From the NCBI GenBank assembly GCA_033239125.1, contig BSWB01000004.1:62371501-62435500 (forward strand): 64,000 nucleotides of DNA. Direction: 5' to 3'. Shown here in pieces: positions 10,156 to 20,964 of this stretch. Source of the DNA: Fagopyrum homotropicum. Taxonomy: Eukaryota; Streptophyta; Magnoliopsida; Caryophyllales; Polygonaceae. The stretch's first letter is position 1. Each line of letters opens with the position of its first letter. Both the position numbers and the translations under genes were made by a program. The notes under the pieces are model-generated. The model searched no databases. It was not told the origin of the DNA and saw only the letters and a list, made by a program, of their open reading frames with translations.

Positions 10156-11664
10156 TGATAGGTGATGGAATCACTATCATTTAGGATAGTTTTTAGAGTA
10201 TTTTTTATCACATTAGTGTCGGTTTATGCTACTAACTCCTTGATCCAGAAGAAGAAGACTAAAAGAAGATAAAAGAGGAGTTTTAGCACTTGGGAGTTGA
10301 AGACCATGCACGAAGCAAAGCTTTTGTTGCCTCGCCGCCCCCGTAGAGCAGTGTCACCGCCCCTGCGGATCACACCACGTTCCGGAGCGCAGCCTACGCC
10401 TCCGCCAGCGCTAGGAACAAAGATTGCCGCCGCCCCTGCGCCACTCCCTGGCGCCCCTGCGGTGACTTATCCTGAAGAAGCGAAGACCGGCGCCCATGCG
10501 CCTCTACCTGTGTCTCACCCTGTGGAGCTGTGAAGCTGAAGAGTCAGTGTCACCGCCCCTGCGTTGACACTGGGCCGCCCCTACGGCTCGGCATCTGAAG
10601 CGACAGAAAGTTGAAGAGTTAGACGTTTTGAAGATCATTAATGATCCACCCTTGCGGAACTGCCAGGCCGCCCCTACGGCCACGAAGAAGATCAAATGTT
10701 TTCGCCTGAACCGCCCCTGCGGATCTGAAGGCCGCCCTTGCAGTTCAGCGACAAAGACTTTACTCCGGCTGTTTGCACCACCTTTATGACATTAAAGGTG
10801 GCTGTTTTGGCCGACCATTTACTCCCATTTAGTGTCATTTGTAGTATAAATAGACCCATGGTTGATTGCTAGAATGATCTATCATTTCCCACTTTTATTC
10901 TCTCTTGCTTCCTTTGTAATGAGCTTCTAATTGTCCTTGCTACATTGGGTTGGTTTGAGGCTGCATTATTACTTTGGTTGTAAGTTCCCTTTTAATATAA
11001 GTTTTATTCATTAATGTTTTGTGTTTCTTGAGCTTCATTTATTTAAATTACATGTTTTCATTATCACTTAAGATTGATCACCTTAGGTTTTAAGTGCATG
11101 CAAACAACTAGGATTAATAGATTCCGGGTTCGGGTTTTTAGTCTAGTAGTAACCTTTAAGTAATAACGGGTTGTAATTGCTTGAAGGAAAAGAAACACAA
11201 TTATAAAGATTAGTTTAACGGTTTTAATCTTCTCTTTATATCCCTTAGTCTTTGTTTGAAAGCTAACTTGTGACTTGTTCTTGTAGGTCTACGGAACACT
11301 AACTTATTAAGTTGTGTTGATGCCGGTCGGCTCAACACATACATATGATCAAGACGGGAACATTACTTGAAACTGGTAAAAGGAACTCACCAAAGTAGTA
11401 ATCGCATGCTAAGAATCAACCTAGTGTAGATTCACTCATCATCATCTTATCAATATCTTTTAATTGCTTTTTAGTTTTGTGTGCATCAATTCATTACAAA
11501 ACCCCCCTTTTTGTTACTTTGTCCCATAATCAATAATTGAATTTAATAAAATAACACAAACTCTCTTGGGTCGACCCTTACTTAATCACTATACTTGCTT
11601 TAGTGTTGAGTTCGGAAAATACTTTGACAGGATATAAACGACCTTAGGAAAAATATCTTAGTCA
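10156..11664 (+). repeat. 3' LTR of element A
   Basis: Same sequence as 4624-5916 apart from scattered substitutions and an insertion of roughly 190-215 bp (about 10369-10580) bounded by copies of the CCGCCCCTGCGG dyad. The TATA box is at 10845-10852. The LTR ends 'gtca' at 11664, after which the copia LTR resumes. Confidence 0.85.
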
Positions 11665-12605
11665 ATAGCCTAGTTACTTCTCAGAGTAACACACACTCTA
11701 GTATAACACTCTTTAGATATGCCAATGAAGCTCTCGAGTTTTATCTCTCTCTAGGGGATAAAGATTTTGTAGAAAGAGAGAAAGAAAAACTTTTATGAAA
11801 GAATGAAGATGCTTTGGATCGCTTGAAGACTTTGGATATTTCCGTGTAAGCCTGTACTATTTTCTTCTTCAATCGACATCTTCATTTATAGTCTTCTATG
11901 GAGAGGTCTTCTAGCCGTTGCGAAGATGACCGTTGTAGATGTTTCTTCTTCTCCATGGAAAACGCTTCTTGGTTGAGATGAGATAGCCGTTGTAGATCTT
12001 CTTTATCTTCTTCATCTCCTTAAAGCACGTTGATTCTTCTTCTCCGTAATCTTCTCATGCTGTTGAAGATCTTTGTCTTTTGAGCATCGAGATCTTCAGA
12101 TATTGTTGTGATTTGTTGGATGAAGATCTTCGAGTTTTGTTGAGAATAAATCTTGCGCCTTTATTTGAGTATCTTTGCAAGATCCTGTTGTGAACCGAAT
12201 CCTCTAGGTTGAGATCTTCTTGTTAAACGTATCTTGTTAGCCAAATCTTCCTGGAAGATCTTCTCTGGATTCTTGGTTGATTTGGTTGGCAGAGATTTGA
12301 ATTCCTTCCAGCCGTTCTGTCCTTTGAAACCTGTTTCAAGGTTTCGGCTCTTGATCCCTTGAAATCGCTTTCAAAGGCCTCCGTGTTGAACTTTTTCAAA
12401 CTCTGCGCTTATCCCTTATATCTGGTTTCAAGGCCTCGCTCATCCCTTGTATCTGATTTCAAGGCTTTCGTTTGTCCCTTGAAATGCTTTCCAAGGCCTG
12501 CGCATATTTAGACAAAACACCAAACAAACCAAGCAACTAGAAATACAATCGATATTTTGTTAGTATAAAAACCGCTTTATTTGTGTTAAGTCTTCCATCA
12601 TCACA
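11665..12605 (-). repeat. Copia 5' LTR, distal part (U3)
   Basis: Continuation of the minus-strand copia LTR after the element A insertion, ending '...atcatcaca' (minus-strand start TGTGATGATGG). A minus-strand TATAAATG lies at 11890-11883. Several dyads of the form CCTTTGAAA-N4-TTTCAAAGG cluster at 12321-12500, for example 12321-12341 and 12357-12377. The small ORFs are not coding. Confidence 0.65.
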
Positions 12606-12608
12606 TAT

Positions 12609-12869
12609 TCAAATATATATACTCAAGGTGGAGTGTTCAGGCTTCTTAGGAGTCCTTGTTGTTATGTATCCAAACCTTAAGCACTTGACGGTCGATCTGG
12701 CAGAAGTGTTGCACCTCCGATTTTCATGCTTTTGAATCCTCCACCACACTCTCTCTACAAAAGCCCGCATTGTCTCCTTCTGCTCATGCGTAAACTTGTT
12801 GTAGAAGCGCTTCTTGTTGCTGCTAGGGTGCATCCAAATTTCGAACACATGATTCGCTGAATTGAACAA
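12609..12869 (-). pseudogene. ZF-HD homeodomain fragment, frameshifted
   Basis: The minus strand encodes the start of a zinc-finger-homeodomain (ZF-HD) class homeodomain: a 'KKRFYNKFTHEQKE' helix-1 region, then 'FVERVWWRIQKHE'. Near 12715-12726 one base is missing. In the next frame helix 3 is recognisable, with 'EVQHFCQIDRQVLKVWIHNN', matching the family's typical QxFCxxxGVxRxVLKVWMHNNK pattern. ZF-HD proteins are plant transcription factors that normally carry an upstream zinc-finger dimerisation domain; none is visible here. The piece lies at the edge of the copia LTR in AT-rich DNA, so it is probably a captured or relic fragment. Confidence 0.75.
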
Positions 12870-13400
12870 TCTATGTGATCCTTTTATTGTGCACGCAAAC
12901 TATTCGACAAAATATCTCATAGAAAATTAGTCTATAATATTTACCTAAACAATTACATAGAAAAGTATGAACACCGATGCATAAAAACATGAACAATGAC
13001 GTATAAAAGTATGAACACCGATGAATTATCTATAACTTTTACAAATACATAACATATTATGATCATCTTTTAACGTTTTGTGATGAGTTTTTTATTTTTT
13101 ATGGTTATATATTGTAAATGACCATCTATACATTATAAAATAAACACAAAAGAATAAATAAACATGATACTTTGAAGAATAAAAAACTATGAACACCGAT
13201 GTATAAGAACATGAACAATGACGTATAAAAGTATGAACAATGATGCTTATGTTTGAGCGTAAGGGTATTTCTCCAAATTTTAAGTCAATTTACAAAAATA
13301 CCATTAATAATGAGCGCGTGAAAGCCCTTGATTTAAAATTCATCTAATGGCTCTTATCTCTCCTAATTTCTATCTACAAGCTCTCTCCTCACTTGAACTA
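12870..13400. repeat. AT-rich DNA with degenerate 'atgaacaccgatg' repeats
   Basis: About 22-bp units such as 'gtatgaacaccgatg' and 'catgaacaatgacgtataa' recur at 12965-13024 and again at 13188-13245, in the same order both times. No coding frame is seen. The pattern suggests subterminal repeats of a degraded DNA transposon, but I cannot define its ends. Confidence 0.4.
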
Positions 13401-13441
13401 ATATATATATATATATATATATAGGGTGTGGTTCCCATGAG

Positions 13442-13685
13442 AACACCCCTAACGTGAGAACATGAGAACAATCGTACACCGTTGGATGATGAGTATTAAG
13501 GGTTGAGATTTAGAGTAGATATCATAATTAATAATAATTACGAATAATAGTAATTAGGAATCCAACAATAACTACGAATAATCCACTCAACCAACAATAA
13601 CTACGAATAATACATTAAACGATATGGCACCTTCGTAACAAAACTAATTACGAATTTGTTCTCATGTTCTCACGTTAGGGGTGTT
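13442..13685. mobile_element. MITE with 29-bp perfect terminal inverted repeats in a TA microsatellite
   Basis: The left arm (13442-13470) is the exact reverse complement of the right arm (13657-13685). Both sides are flanked by (AT)n tracts (about 13401-13423 and 13686-13697). The middle repeats 'aataactacgaataat'-type units. It encodes nothing. Insertion into TA repeats resembles micron-like elements; the family is unassigned. Confidence 0.75.
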
Positions 13686-13737
13686 TATATATATAAGTGA
13701 TGTTATTTGGAATCGGCAAACGAGACGGAGGAATTGG

Positions 13738-13870
13738 ACTCCGGATGCGCGGGGGCGGGGCGCATCCGGAGTTCGACTGCGCCCCATTGGGGCGCTCTTG
13801 AAATGCGCCCGGGCTGGGGCGAAGTCCGCCTGCGCGCCAAAGCCCTATTTAGGGCTCACGCAGGCGGACT
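13738..13870. repeat. Array of GC-rich hairpins
   Basis: Three perfect inverted repeats lie in 133 bp: arms 13738-13750/13760-13772 (13 bp), 13779-13785/13789-13795 (7 bp), and 13823-13834/13859-13870 (12 bp), the last enclosing AGCCCT-ATTT-AGGGCT (13841-13856). GC content is far above the surroundings. It lies ahead of the PMD pseudogene, in what may have been its promoter or leader. Confidence 0.7.
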
Positions 13871-14342
13871 CCTCTTTTCTCCATTCTTCTTCGTTTGACT
13901 TCGCAGCCGCCGCCTCTCTCTCTCTCTTCTTTGTTCGAAGTCGCCCAAACCCGCATAAATCACGCTAAATTTGTTAGAAATAACACGAATCGAGATTCAA
14001 CAATGGTTCCAGATTCAAATGTCGGAGGTTCAAGTAAAAGGCAACTTGTGGATCGATTTCAGATTAGTTTTTATTGTTTTTTATCGTTTATGTTATTTTT
14101 GTGTTTTGTTATGATATTAGGCTTGAAATTAGTTATTTTAGTAAGATTCGGTTAGTTTAGGAATAATTGGAACTGGATTGTCTACGAGATTTAGTTTTTT
14201 TTTTTGCGTTTTATGAGTTCTATTTTTCAAGCTTTGAAACGGGCTCTCTAATGGTGATTCTGACGAAGAAGATGACCCACAAAAAATAAATTTAATAATA
14301 TTATAATTTCACAAATTAAATGTTTATTTTAAAAAAATCTAG

Positions 14343-16330
14343 TTTGTGATGATAAATATTAGAGAGAAGAAGAAGCAAGAAGCAAGACTTGTCATAACAT
14401 CCAACCGTCGAGAGGCTAAAGCTTGACAGGATAGACTTGCCTCGGCATCCGTTCAAGAACCCTTAGAGACATCTGTTGACGCATCACTTCATGCATATGT
14501 TGATGCATCCGTTGAGGCCCATGATCATATCATCGGTGAGGAGAATGTGGAACCATTATCACTTATTCCGGGATACGATAAAAATGAGTCTTTGTACGGT
14601 ATTCTACATCTTGATGACATTTTGGATGGTGAGCATGAGTAGATACTTGTTCAGTCGGAGGAGTTACATATGGAGCACGAGTAGGTACATGTTGAGCTGG
14701 AGCAAGTACCTATTGAGCAGGAGTAGGAGGAGGTACTTGTGTTATTGACATGCTACGTTGACCACAAAGCTAGCGTTATATGGGCCGAGAGGGATCCTAG
14801 AGTGGTTAGGGTCGTTAGGAGACTCGATGCGATTAGTAGATTACACGAGTGGCGGTGAGATTTAGATGACCCCTTTTCTTAATTTGGTTTGGCTAAACGC
14901 AGCGGACTTACAGAGTTGGAGGACGTTCAGTTTGGTGGGGTCGATCATTGTTTGATTACAGCGTTGTTCGAGAGGTGGCACCCCGAGACAAACACATTTC
15001 ATATGCCGTGGGCGTGATGAGTATTAGCGCCGTACAATCTTTAGGTGATTATGGGACTTGTATTTGATGGAGATGCATTACTGACTTCTGTTGATGATAG
15101 TATTGGACATGATTGGTTGGTAGATTATTTTGGGTTATCTCCTGCGGAGGCTAGACGGAAGACCAAACAGCTATATTGCGACACTATTACGGCTAGAGTC
15201 GCAGCCATGTTGGACCTTCCACAACCTCCCCATGACGCTATTGCATCTGCCTATTTGTTATTATTCATATCGTCGGCCTTGGTAGTCGACAAATCCACCC
15301 ACAGGATGCGAGCATAGCTTATCGACCTAGTACGAGATCATTTGAGGACAGACTCGTATGCTTGGGGCACCGGGACCCTTGCATGTGTATATAGATGTTT
15401 GGGGACGTTACTAGGAAGAAAGTGACGACGATGGGAGGTTGTACTACACTTTTACAAGTGCGATTTTATTAATATTTTCCTTTGTAAAACATATTTTTAT
15501 GTTTGATAAATTATTAACTTTTTTCATACGGTTTTGGATTTACGCACATTTCCCATCATTGGGATATGCAATAGTGGAGGATCCAAAGTTGCATGGTCAT
15601 GCATGTTGGTCTTCGAGACTTTTTGTTCTGAAGACACCGCCGATTAGTATAGAGAGGCTACATGCAATACGATCACAGTTGGACCAGATGAGGGCGAAGG
15701 ACGTGTGTTTTACCCCGTATGATGATCGAGTGCTTAATTTTAGAGGGGAATTTGGTGTTTTTCATTATCGGGATATTATACGGATATCCGACATCGAGAA
15801 GGCGTACATGCCGGATCGGTGACAGTTTGGATACGTACAGACCGTGCCCCTAATCCGGATTCCACCCATCCATGAGATACGTCCGGATAATGGACGTGGT
15901 TTCAGGCTTTCATATTCTCCCAAATATGATCGTTGGGTAGGCCTCCACTTGGAGGAGACTCGATTCTCATTGGCTCGGTTGATACCAACGACGTCTTTGT
16001 GGCTCGTCAAGGATGCATACATGCCTTGGTATACCGCTCATTGTCATCCCTACATCTTTCCGACTTTCATTGCATTCTAGTTACCTATAGACCGTCCATT
16101 ACATGCTCCTGTTTCAGATGCTAGAGTACGTTTGTTTTTTATTCCTTACTTTCCTTTTAATTTATTTTTCAATTCATTTAACAATTTATTTTTTGTATTG
16201 CAATGTCTTCACATACTTATTGGTCATATACGAGATATGCAGGCTCGTGGTCTACCGTATTCAGCCGAGGATGTACATTTCATGATAGAGGAGGCAATTG
16301 GGCACCGTCCACCTGTGGCTCCTTCTTAGG
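14343..16330 (+). pseudogene. Plant mobile domain (PMD, MAIN-like) pseudogene
   Basis: A decayed gene of the plant mobile domain family (aminotransferase-like PMD; relatives are MAIL1 and the PP7-like proteins). One frame runs from about 14343 to 15420 and contains 'GLTELEDVQFGGVDHCLITA', 'FERWHPETNTFHMPW', 'VIMGLVFDGDAL' and the WGTG-like segment near 15360, with in-frame stops at 14640, 14682, 14724, 14856, 14880, 15015, 15018, 15042 and 15315. A probable intron (about 15460-15543) has lost a normal AG acceptor. The second exon (about 15545-16080) begins 'FPSLGYAIVEDPKLHGHACW' and has a TGA at 15820. A third exon may lie at 16230-16330. PMD proteins act in silencing or are carried by transposons; the latter seems likely here. 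Confidence 0.75.
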
Positions 16331-16539
16331 TTAGGGCTTCACAACATGGGTGATTATGTGGGTTTTAGTTGTTGCTTTTTGACGCTAGTATGTTTTATTT
16401 TATAAATTCTCCATTCGAGTTTTATTTTGTGTTTGTAGTATTATTTTGTGCTTTAACTTTATGTGTTAAAAGTCTATAAACACATATGCAAGTCGAATAC
16501 CACTAAAGTCAAATACTTATTACATGACAAAAACGATCA

Positions 16540-17813
16540 CTAAAGATATGCTTCACTCCTCTCCCGGTGGACGCGACGAACGACGAAGCTCCACGTAACG
16601 AAATATCCTTACAATGAACGACGCATCTCATCCATCAACACGTGGATCGTGATGGTTTTTCCACATTATACTCAATTCCGGTAAAGGGACATCATCATTT
16701 ATCCATACCTACAAATATTAAATTACAAAAAAAAGGTTATTTATTATTGAGTTTAACTACAATAAACTGAAAAAAGTAAAACGTCGACCTACAAGTACAA
16801 AGTGAGTGTTGTTTGAGATAAACGCTATCGAATGAATCACTATAGGCGGGCCTTGGTTAGGCATGGTGGCTATCATATGTAGTAATGTCGTTGGGGTATT
16901 CACAAGGACAACCAAGGGAGTCTGATAAAAGGTGGTTTCTGCACATGCAACAATAGGTAATTTCATCCAATGTTCTTCTAGACACGGAGACTTTCTTGTC
17001 CAATGAACGTATTGAAGCACTTGCTCAAACTGTACGAAGACGATACATTGCATAGATTAACAAGTAAAATTACGTTAAAATTATGGATGCTAACTAAAAC
17101 GTTAATAAAAATAATTACCTTTGAATACAATGCTTTCTCAAATTTAACTCCATAAGCATATCCCTCTGTATTTCCAAGTAAATTTCATCCGAGAATCCCA
17201 AAACCACGGAAATTGCTCTATATCCACAGTGTCAGTCTCCTCGTACGTCCCTTGCTCTCGATACATGTGGCTCCATAAACTTTGGGAATTCTCCTTCTCT
17301 CCAACAAAATTTTGCATCCACGGGTTGTTTTCCTTTAGGACGCACCCTAATAGTAGGAGTCAACTCCGTTGTGCAATCTACATCTTGTGCTTTCTTCCCT
17401 TTTAATCCTTTGGGCCGCCCAGGATCACGTGTAGCTGAGTGCTCAAATGAAGTGGGTTCTCATCTTGTTGATCTCGAGGTTGGGGATAGTCCCTTTGCCT
17501 TGACTTTTTGTGCCGGTTCCTTCACCGTCGTACTCCTTGGGTTATCGATGTCCTCAATAAAGATGCAATCTTATCTTGCTCATCCGGGCTTAGCATATTT
17601 GAATACATTCTTTCTCTAAACCTATTTAGCATCGCTAGCCTCGGGTTCGAACGATCATCATCGTCGTCGTCCTCGTCGTCGTCATCATCATCATCATCAT
17701 CATCATCGTCGTCCTCGTCTTCCTCATTGTCCTCATTGTCCTCATCGTCATCATCGTCCTCGTCATCATCATTGTCCTCGTCATCGTCATCGCCGTCGTC
17801 GTCATCATTGTCA

Positions 17814-17851
<38 letters not shown>

Positions 17852-18095
17852 ATCGTCGTCGCCATCGTCGTCATCGTCGCCATCGTCGTCATCATCTTCA
17901 TCGTCTTCATCGTCATCATCCTCTTCATCGTCTTCATCGTCATCATCATCATCATCGTCATCATCCTCATCATCGTCATCATCGTCGTCATCGTCATCAT
18001 CGTCGTCGTCGTCGTTGCCGTCGTCGTCGCCGCCGTCGTCGTCATCGTCATCGTCGCCATCGCCATCATCGTCATCGTCGTCATTGTCTTCATCG

Positions 18096-18127
<32 letters not shown>

Positions 18128-18192
18128 ATCGTCATCGTCGTCGTCATCGTCATCATCATCGTCGTCATCATCGTCATCATCGTCATCGTCGT
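16540..18192 (-). pseudogene. Mutator-derived OTU protease gene remnant
   Basis: A minus-strand remnant of a plant Mutator-like protein with an OTU cysteine-protease C-terminus. In order: an acidic repeat (18192-17655), a segment starting 'DRSNPRLAMLNRF', a transposase-tail-like 'DPGRPKGLKGKKAQD' (near 17425), the OTU catalytic-cysteine region 'HCGYRAISVVLGF' (about 17231-17190) and, after an apparent intron, the C-terminal OTU-like part 'EHWMKLPIVA...NNTHFVLV' (16985-16785). An in-frame TGA (17234-17232) sits one residue before 'HC', where the family has Gly, and the frame also slips near 17540. A further exon may lie at 16650-16550. It is dead but recognisable. Confidence 0.65.
17655..18192 (-). 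repeat. Trinucleotide repeat encoding a poly-Asp tract
   Basis: About 540 bp of (GAT/GAC)n on the minus strand, with occasional GAG, AAT and GCC-type interruptions. In the frame continuous with the downstream OTU remnant it codes roughly 180 residues, nearly all Asp. The Ser-rich plus-strand and Met/Thr-rich minus-strand ORFs are other frames of this repeat. It ends abruptly against a truncated LTR at 18193. Confidence 0.8.
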
Positions 18193-20785
18193 AATTCTCA
18201 AAACTCGGAGAGCTACTGGTTAGAACCTCATAATGGGTCCCGACCTTACTTTGACAACAACTTTACTAGGATCTTGCAATAAGGCACAAACATATTTAAA
18301 TCATTTTCAAAACATTAAAAAAATATTTACATGAATGTGACATGTATCAGCCTTAAAAGAGGGAAATAATAATACAACGTATATGAATAAACTGCAGACG
18401 CACCCGTCCCCATCTAAATGAGTACGTGGATCCGGCTGACCATCCGCTCCGGATCTCTCTGCAATTACTACAACTGTGAAGAACTAACAACACGGATAAA
18501 CCGTTAGCTATAATCTAACATCAGAAGAATACATAAGCACAAACACACCTCAAAGCAACATGTAAACACATAGCAGGATATCACTGATAACCGATTATTA
18601 TCTTTATTAAAGTCATTCACATTATTCATTTATAGGTGTGGCACGAGAAGTCTCGGACTCTCGCCTTTGGTTCTTTATCCAGCTGGAGTGGTTCGGCGCA
18701 CCTCCCCGTATACACAATGGAGTGATTCAATACCCTCCCCGTATACAAAGTCTGGCCTAGTCCCGAAGCATCTCTCAAACTCCCTCGGGAGAACTGGACA
18801 AGTGTCCACCGTCCGTTACCCGTGGGCCAATTATAAGTCGGTTGTATATAACTAGCAACATAATATAAACACCTAACGCAAACACCACTCATGTCATTCA
18901 ACCAACATAAGATTGTAACTAAGTAAGCCCAAAGGATTTACGTGAACCGGTCAAGTCCCGTTAATCATATCACTCGATCCTTCTGAGTATAATCTCGACT
19001 GCCTGATCATAACATAGAGCTCATATCAATATACTATCCGACCCTTAGAAGTCCCAACTTCTAGGTCAACAACGGATAGCTGATAAAAAAGGATTAAACC
19101 TACTTTTTTTTTGAGAAAAGACGGTTTTACCCCTAGGATCCGGAAAACTCTAAAGGTTCCCTGAAATTCGATAACTTCTACTAAAAACCCAACCCAAATA
19201 TCTAACTCTCCGGAGGAAGGATCTACTGAGTTTTAAAGATGATTGTCCTGCAAACTTACTATTTACTACTAAGACTCAACTAACATACTACTACTAAATC
19301 CCAAACACACCGACACACCTACTCACATGCCCAACCATGACTGCCTATGATATAATCCATAAAGATACACAATCCCAAACCATCTCCAAGAACATGCACT
19401 TAAACCTAACACAACTCTTCTATAAACAAACTATACTTATACCCAACTTCGGAACACCACAAATCCGGATCTAATCAATGGATCGTTCACAAACCTTAAC
19501 ACATGCTACTATGATTATCCATAAACAACATATCCAAAATTGAAGATCAATAGAGGTGAACAACCCATTCAAATCTATATCACAAAACTACATCAGAAGT
19601 AGTTTTCTCAACACTTAGAATATTTCATTGGGACCCAACTTTGGAGAACCATAAATCCTAAAGTATAACTCTGATTCCTCTCAAATTTCAGTATTTTCTA
19701 CTATGCAACACCGACTATAACATATCCGAAATTCAGACATAAAGGAGAAGCTTAACTTACCCAAATCTGGACCCGAAGTTGATGGCTCGTCACTTCTTGC
19801 AAACTCAGAAAAAATGCATGTTATCCTTATTGCTCCTCTATGGCTGTTCCGGGTAGGCTTAGAAGACATAAAAGGTAATCGTTAAGAATGGAATACGTGG
19901 ATAGAAGTGCAATGGAGAAAGGGCATAAGCCTTACCAATTGCGAGACTCGAAGAACCGAAGGAAGACGTCACAAGGCGCTGAAGAACTTGTTGTCATTGG
20001 AGGCGTACCCTCTACATTCTACAAGCTCTAGGCGCACCTACAGCTGGTGATTCTGTCGCCGCGGCTCAGGGTCAAAACTGATTCTTGCAGGACCTGAAAG
20101 AGGCACTAGCACCGGCTTGCTTGAGGGGTCGGGATCTTTTGTTGGATGCGTGCATAAAGGTTGGCTACCTGAGTCGAAGACGAGCAAGAGAGGAGAGCAA
20201 AGGTGTCGTCGCTGGTGTTTTTCGTCCGTTGAGAAGACGATGCAGATGGCGTCTACTTGTGTGAGCGATGGAAGCCTCGGGCCTGGTGTGTACGACTCTT
20301 TGGCATCGGTCGACAGTGAGATGGCTCCATCCCTCTGTCTTCTCTCACGTGTAGTGGAAGGTCTCCGATTACAGCGTGCAAGGGGACGTGATGGCCAGGC
20401 TCGAGGTTGTCTGCAATTGCGGTCCGTCCGAGTAGAGAGAAGCGCCTACTAGTTTTGGGCTTCACATCAAAGGGATTGGAAGAAAGGAAGCGACTGTGTG
20501 CTTCATTCAGCAACCTAATGGGCCCTACCACTAGTTCGTGACGGGCCCGGATGCAAGTCTTGATGAGCCCGGATGATTTCTCAAAATGGTTTAAGAACAT
20601 TTCTAACGGGTTGAGAAAGTAAAAACGGTTTTGCGTATTTTAATTGAGTAAAAAGCTGACATAAAGTAATAAAAATATTGAAGGCCCCGGTGTCACATAA
20701 AATGACAAAATGACGGAAAAGTACAAACCAGTCGAGTTCCGGTTTGTCTCGGAAATAACCGAAAATAAAATTTTCGGATGTTACA
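18193..20785. repeat. Truncated chromovirus-type LTR (same family as 41618)
   Basis: Aligns by eye with the LTR starting at 41618: shared blocks include 'gagctactggttag', 'tgggtcccgacctta' and 'acacggataaaccgttagct'. It lacks the first roughly 13 bases ('tgtaacaccccaa'), being cut at the acidic repeat, and ends 'ggatgttaca' at 20785. It is non-coding; all ORFs in it appear spurious. Orientation is not certain; related copies nearby lie on the minus strand. Confidence 0.65.
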
Positions 20786-20883
20786 AGAAGGAATTTGGAT
20801 AGCTCAATGTTCCATTGGCGAGAACCTTTCTTCAACCCATATAGAGAAGGGGGTTGTAAGTGAATCAATAAAGTATCACGTAT
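20397..20883 (+). repeat. Source of a circularly permuted 487-bp duplication
   Basis: This stretch, running from an AGG (20397-20399) up to the next AGG (20884-20886), is present at 31776-32264 with its two ends exchanged. It contains the LTR tail and the copia scrap. I see only two substitutions between the copies (20667 and 20711 region). Confidence 0.8.
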
Positions 20884-20885
20884 AG
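20786..20885 (-). pseudogene. Copia reverse transcriptase scrap
   Basis: The minus strand encodes 'SLYGLKKGSRQWNIELSKFL', which matches the SLYGLKQxxRQW block of Ty1/copia reverse transcriptase. Only about 30 residues remain, joined directly to the end of the LTR at 20785. The same junction recurs at 32136-32137 within a duplicated copy. Confidence 0.65.
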
Positions 20886-20895
20886 GGGTTTAAGC

Positions 20896-20964
20896 ATGTG
20901 AATTCGACCTATCCCGATTTAAGTTCTGATGAACAAACCCATTGTGCACTAAATAATCAATCCA
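20896..20964 (+). pseudogene. 69-bp duplicate of the PPR gene 5' coding region
   Basis: Matches 21547-21615 inside the PPR coding sequence ('gtgaattcgacct...aataatcaatcca') with about nine differences. Truncated variants of 'cagttcagatgaacatac' follow at 20962-21012. It is too short to be functional and marks a local rearrangement upstream of the gene. Confidence 0.75.

Larger units (their letters stand above)
4624..11664 (+). mobile_element. Pol-less Athila-type retrotransposon (element A)
   Basis: A roughly 7.0-kb LTR element with 5' LTR, tRNA-Asp-type primer site, broken gag, a GC-rich dyad cluster, broken ORF3, polypurine tract and 3' LTR. The whole pol gene is missing: about 30 bp after the gag stop at 7282 comes the 'gcgct...gggaggcaaccca' block that in the element at 44427 follows the pol stop. 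It would depend on another element for enzymes. It sits inside the copia LTR. Confidence 0.85.

Noticed and set aside
17508..18194. Long plus-strand Ser-rich ORF (and Met/Thr-rich minus-strand ORF)
   Set aside because: Both are other frames of the GAT/GAC trinucleotide repeat; only the Asp frame joins recognisable protein.
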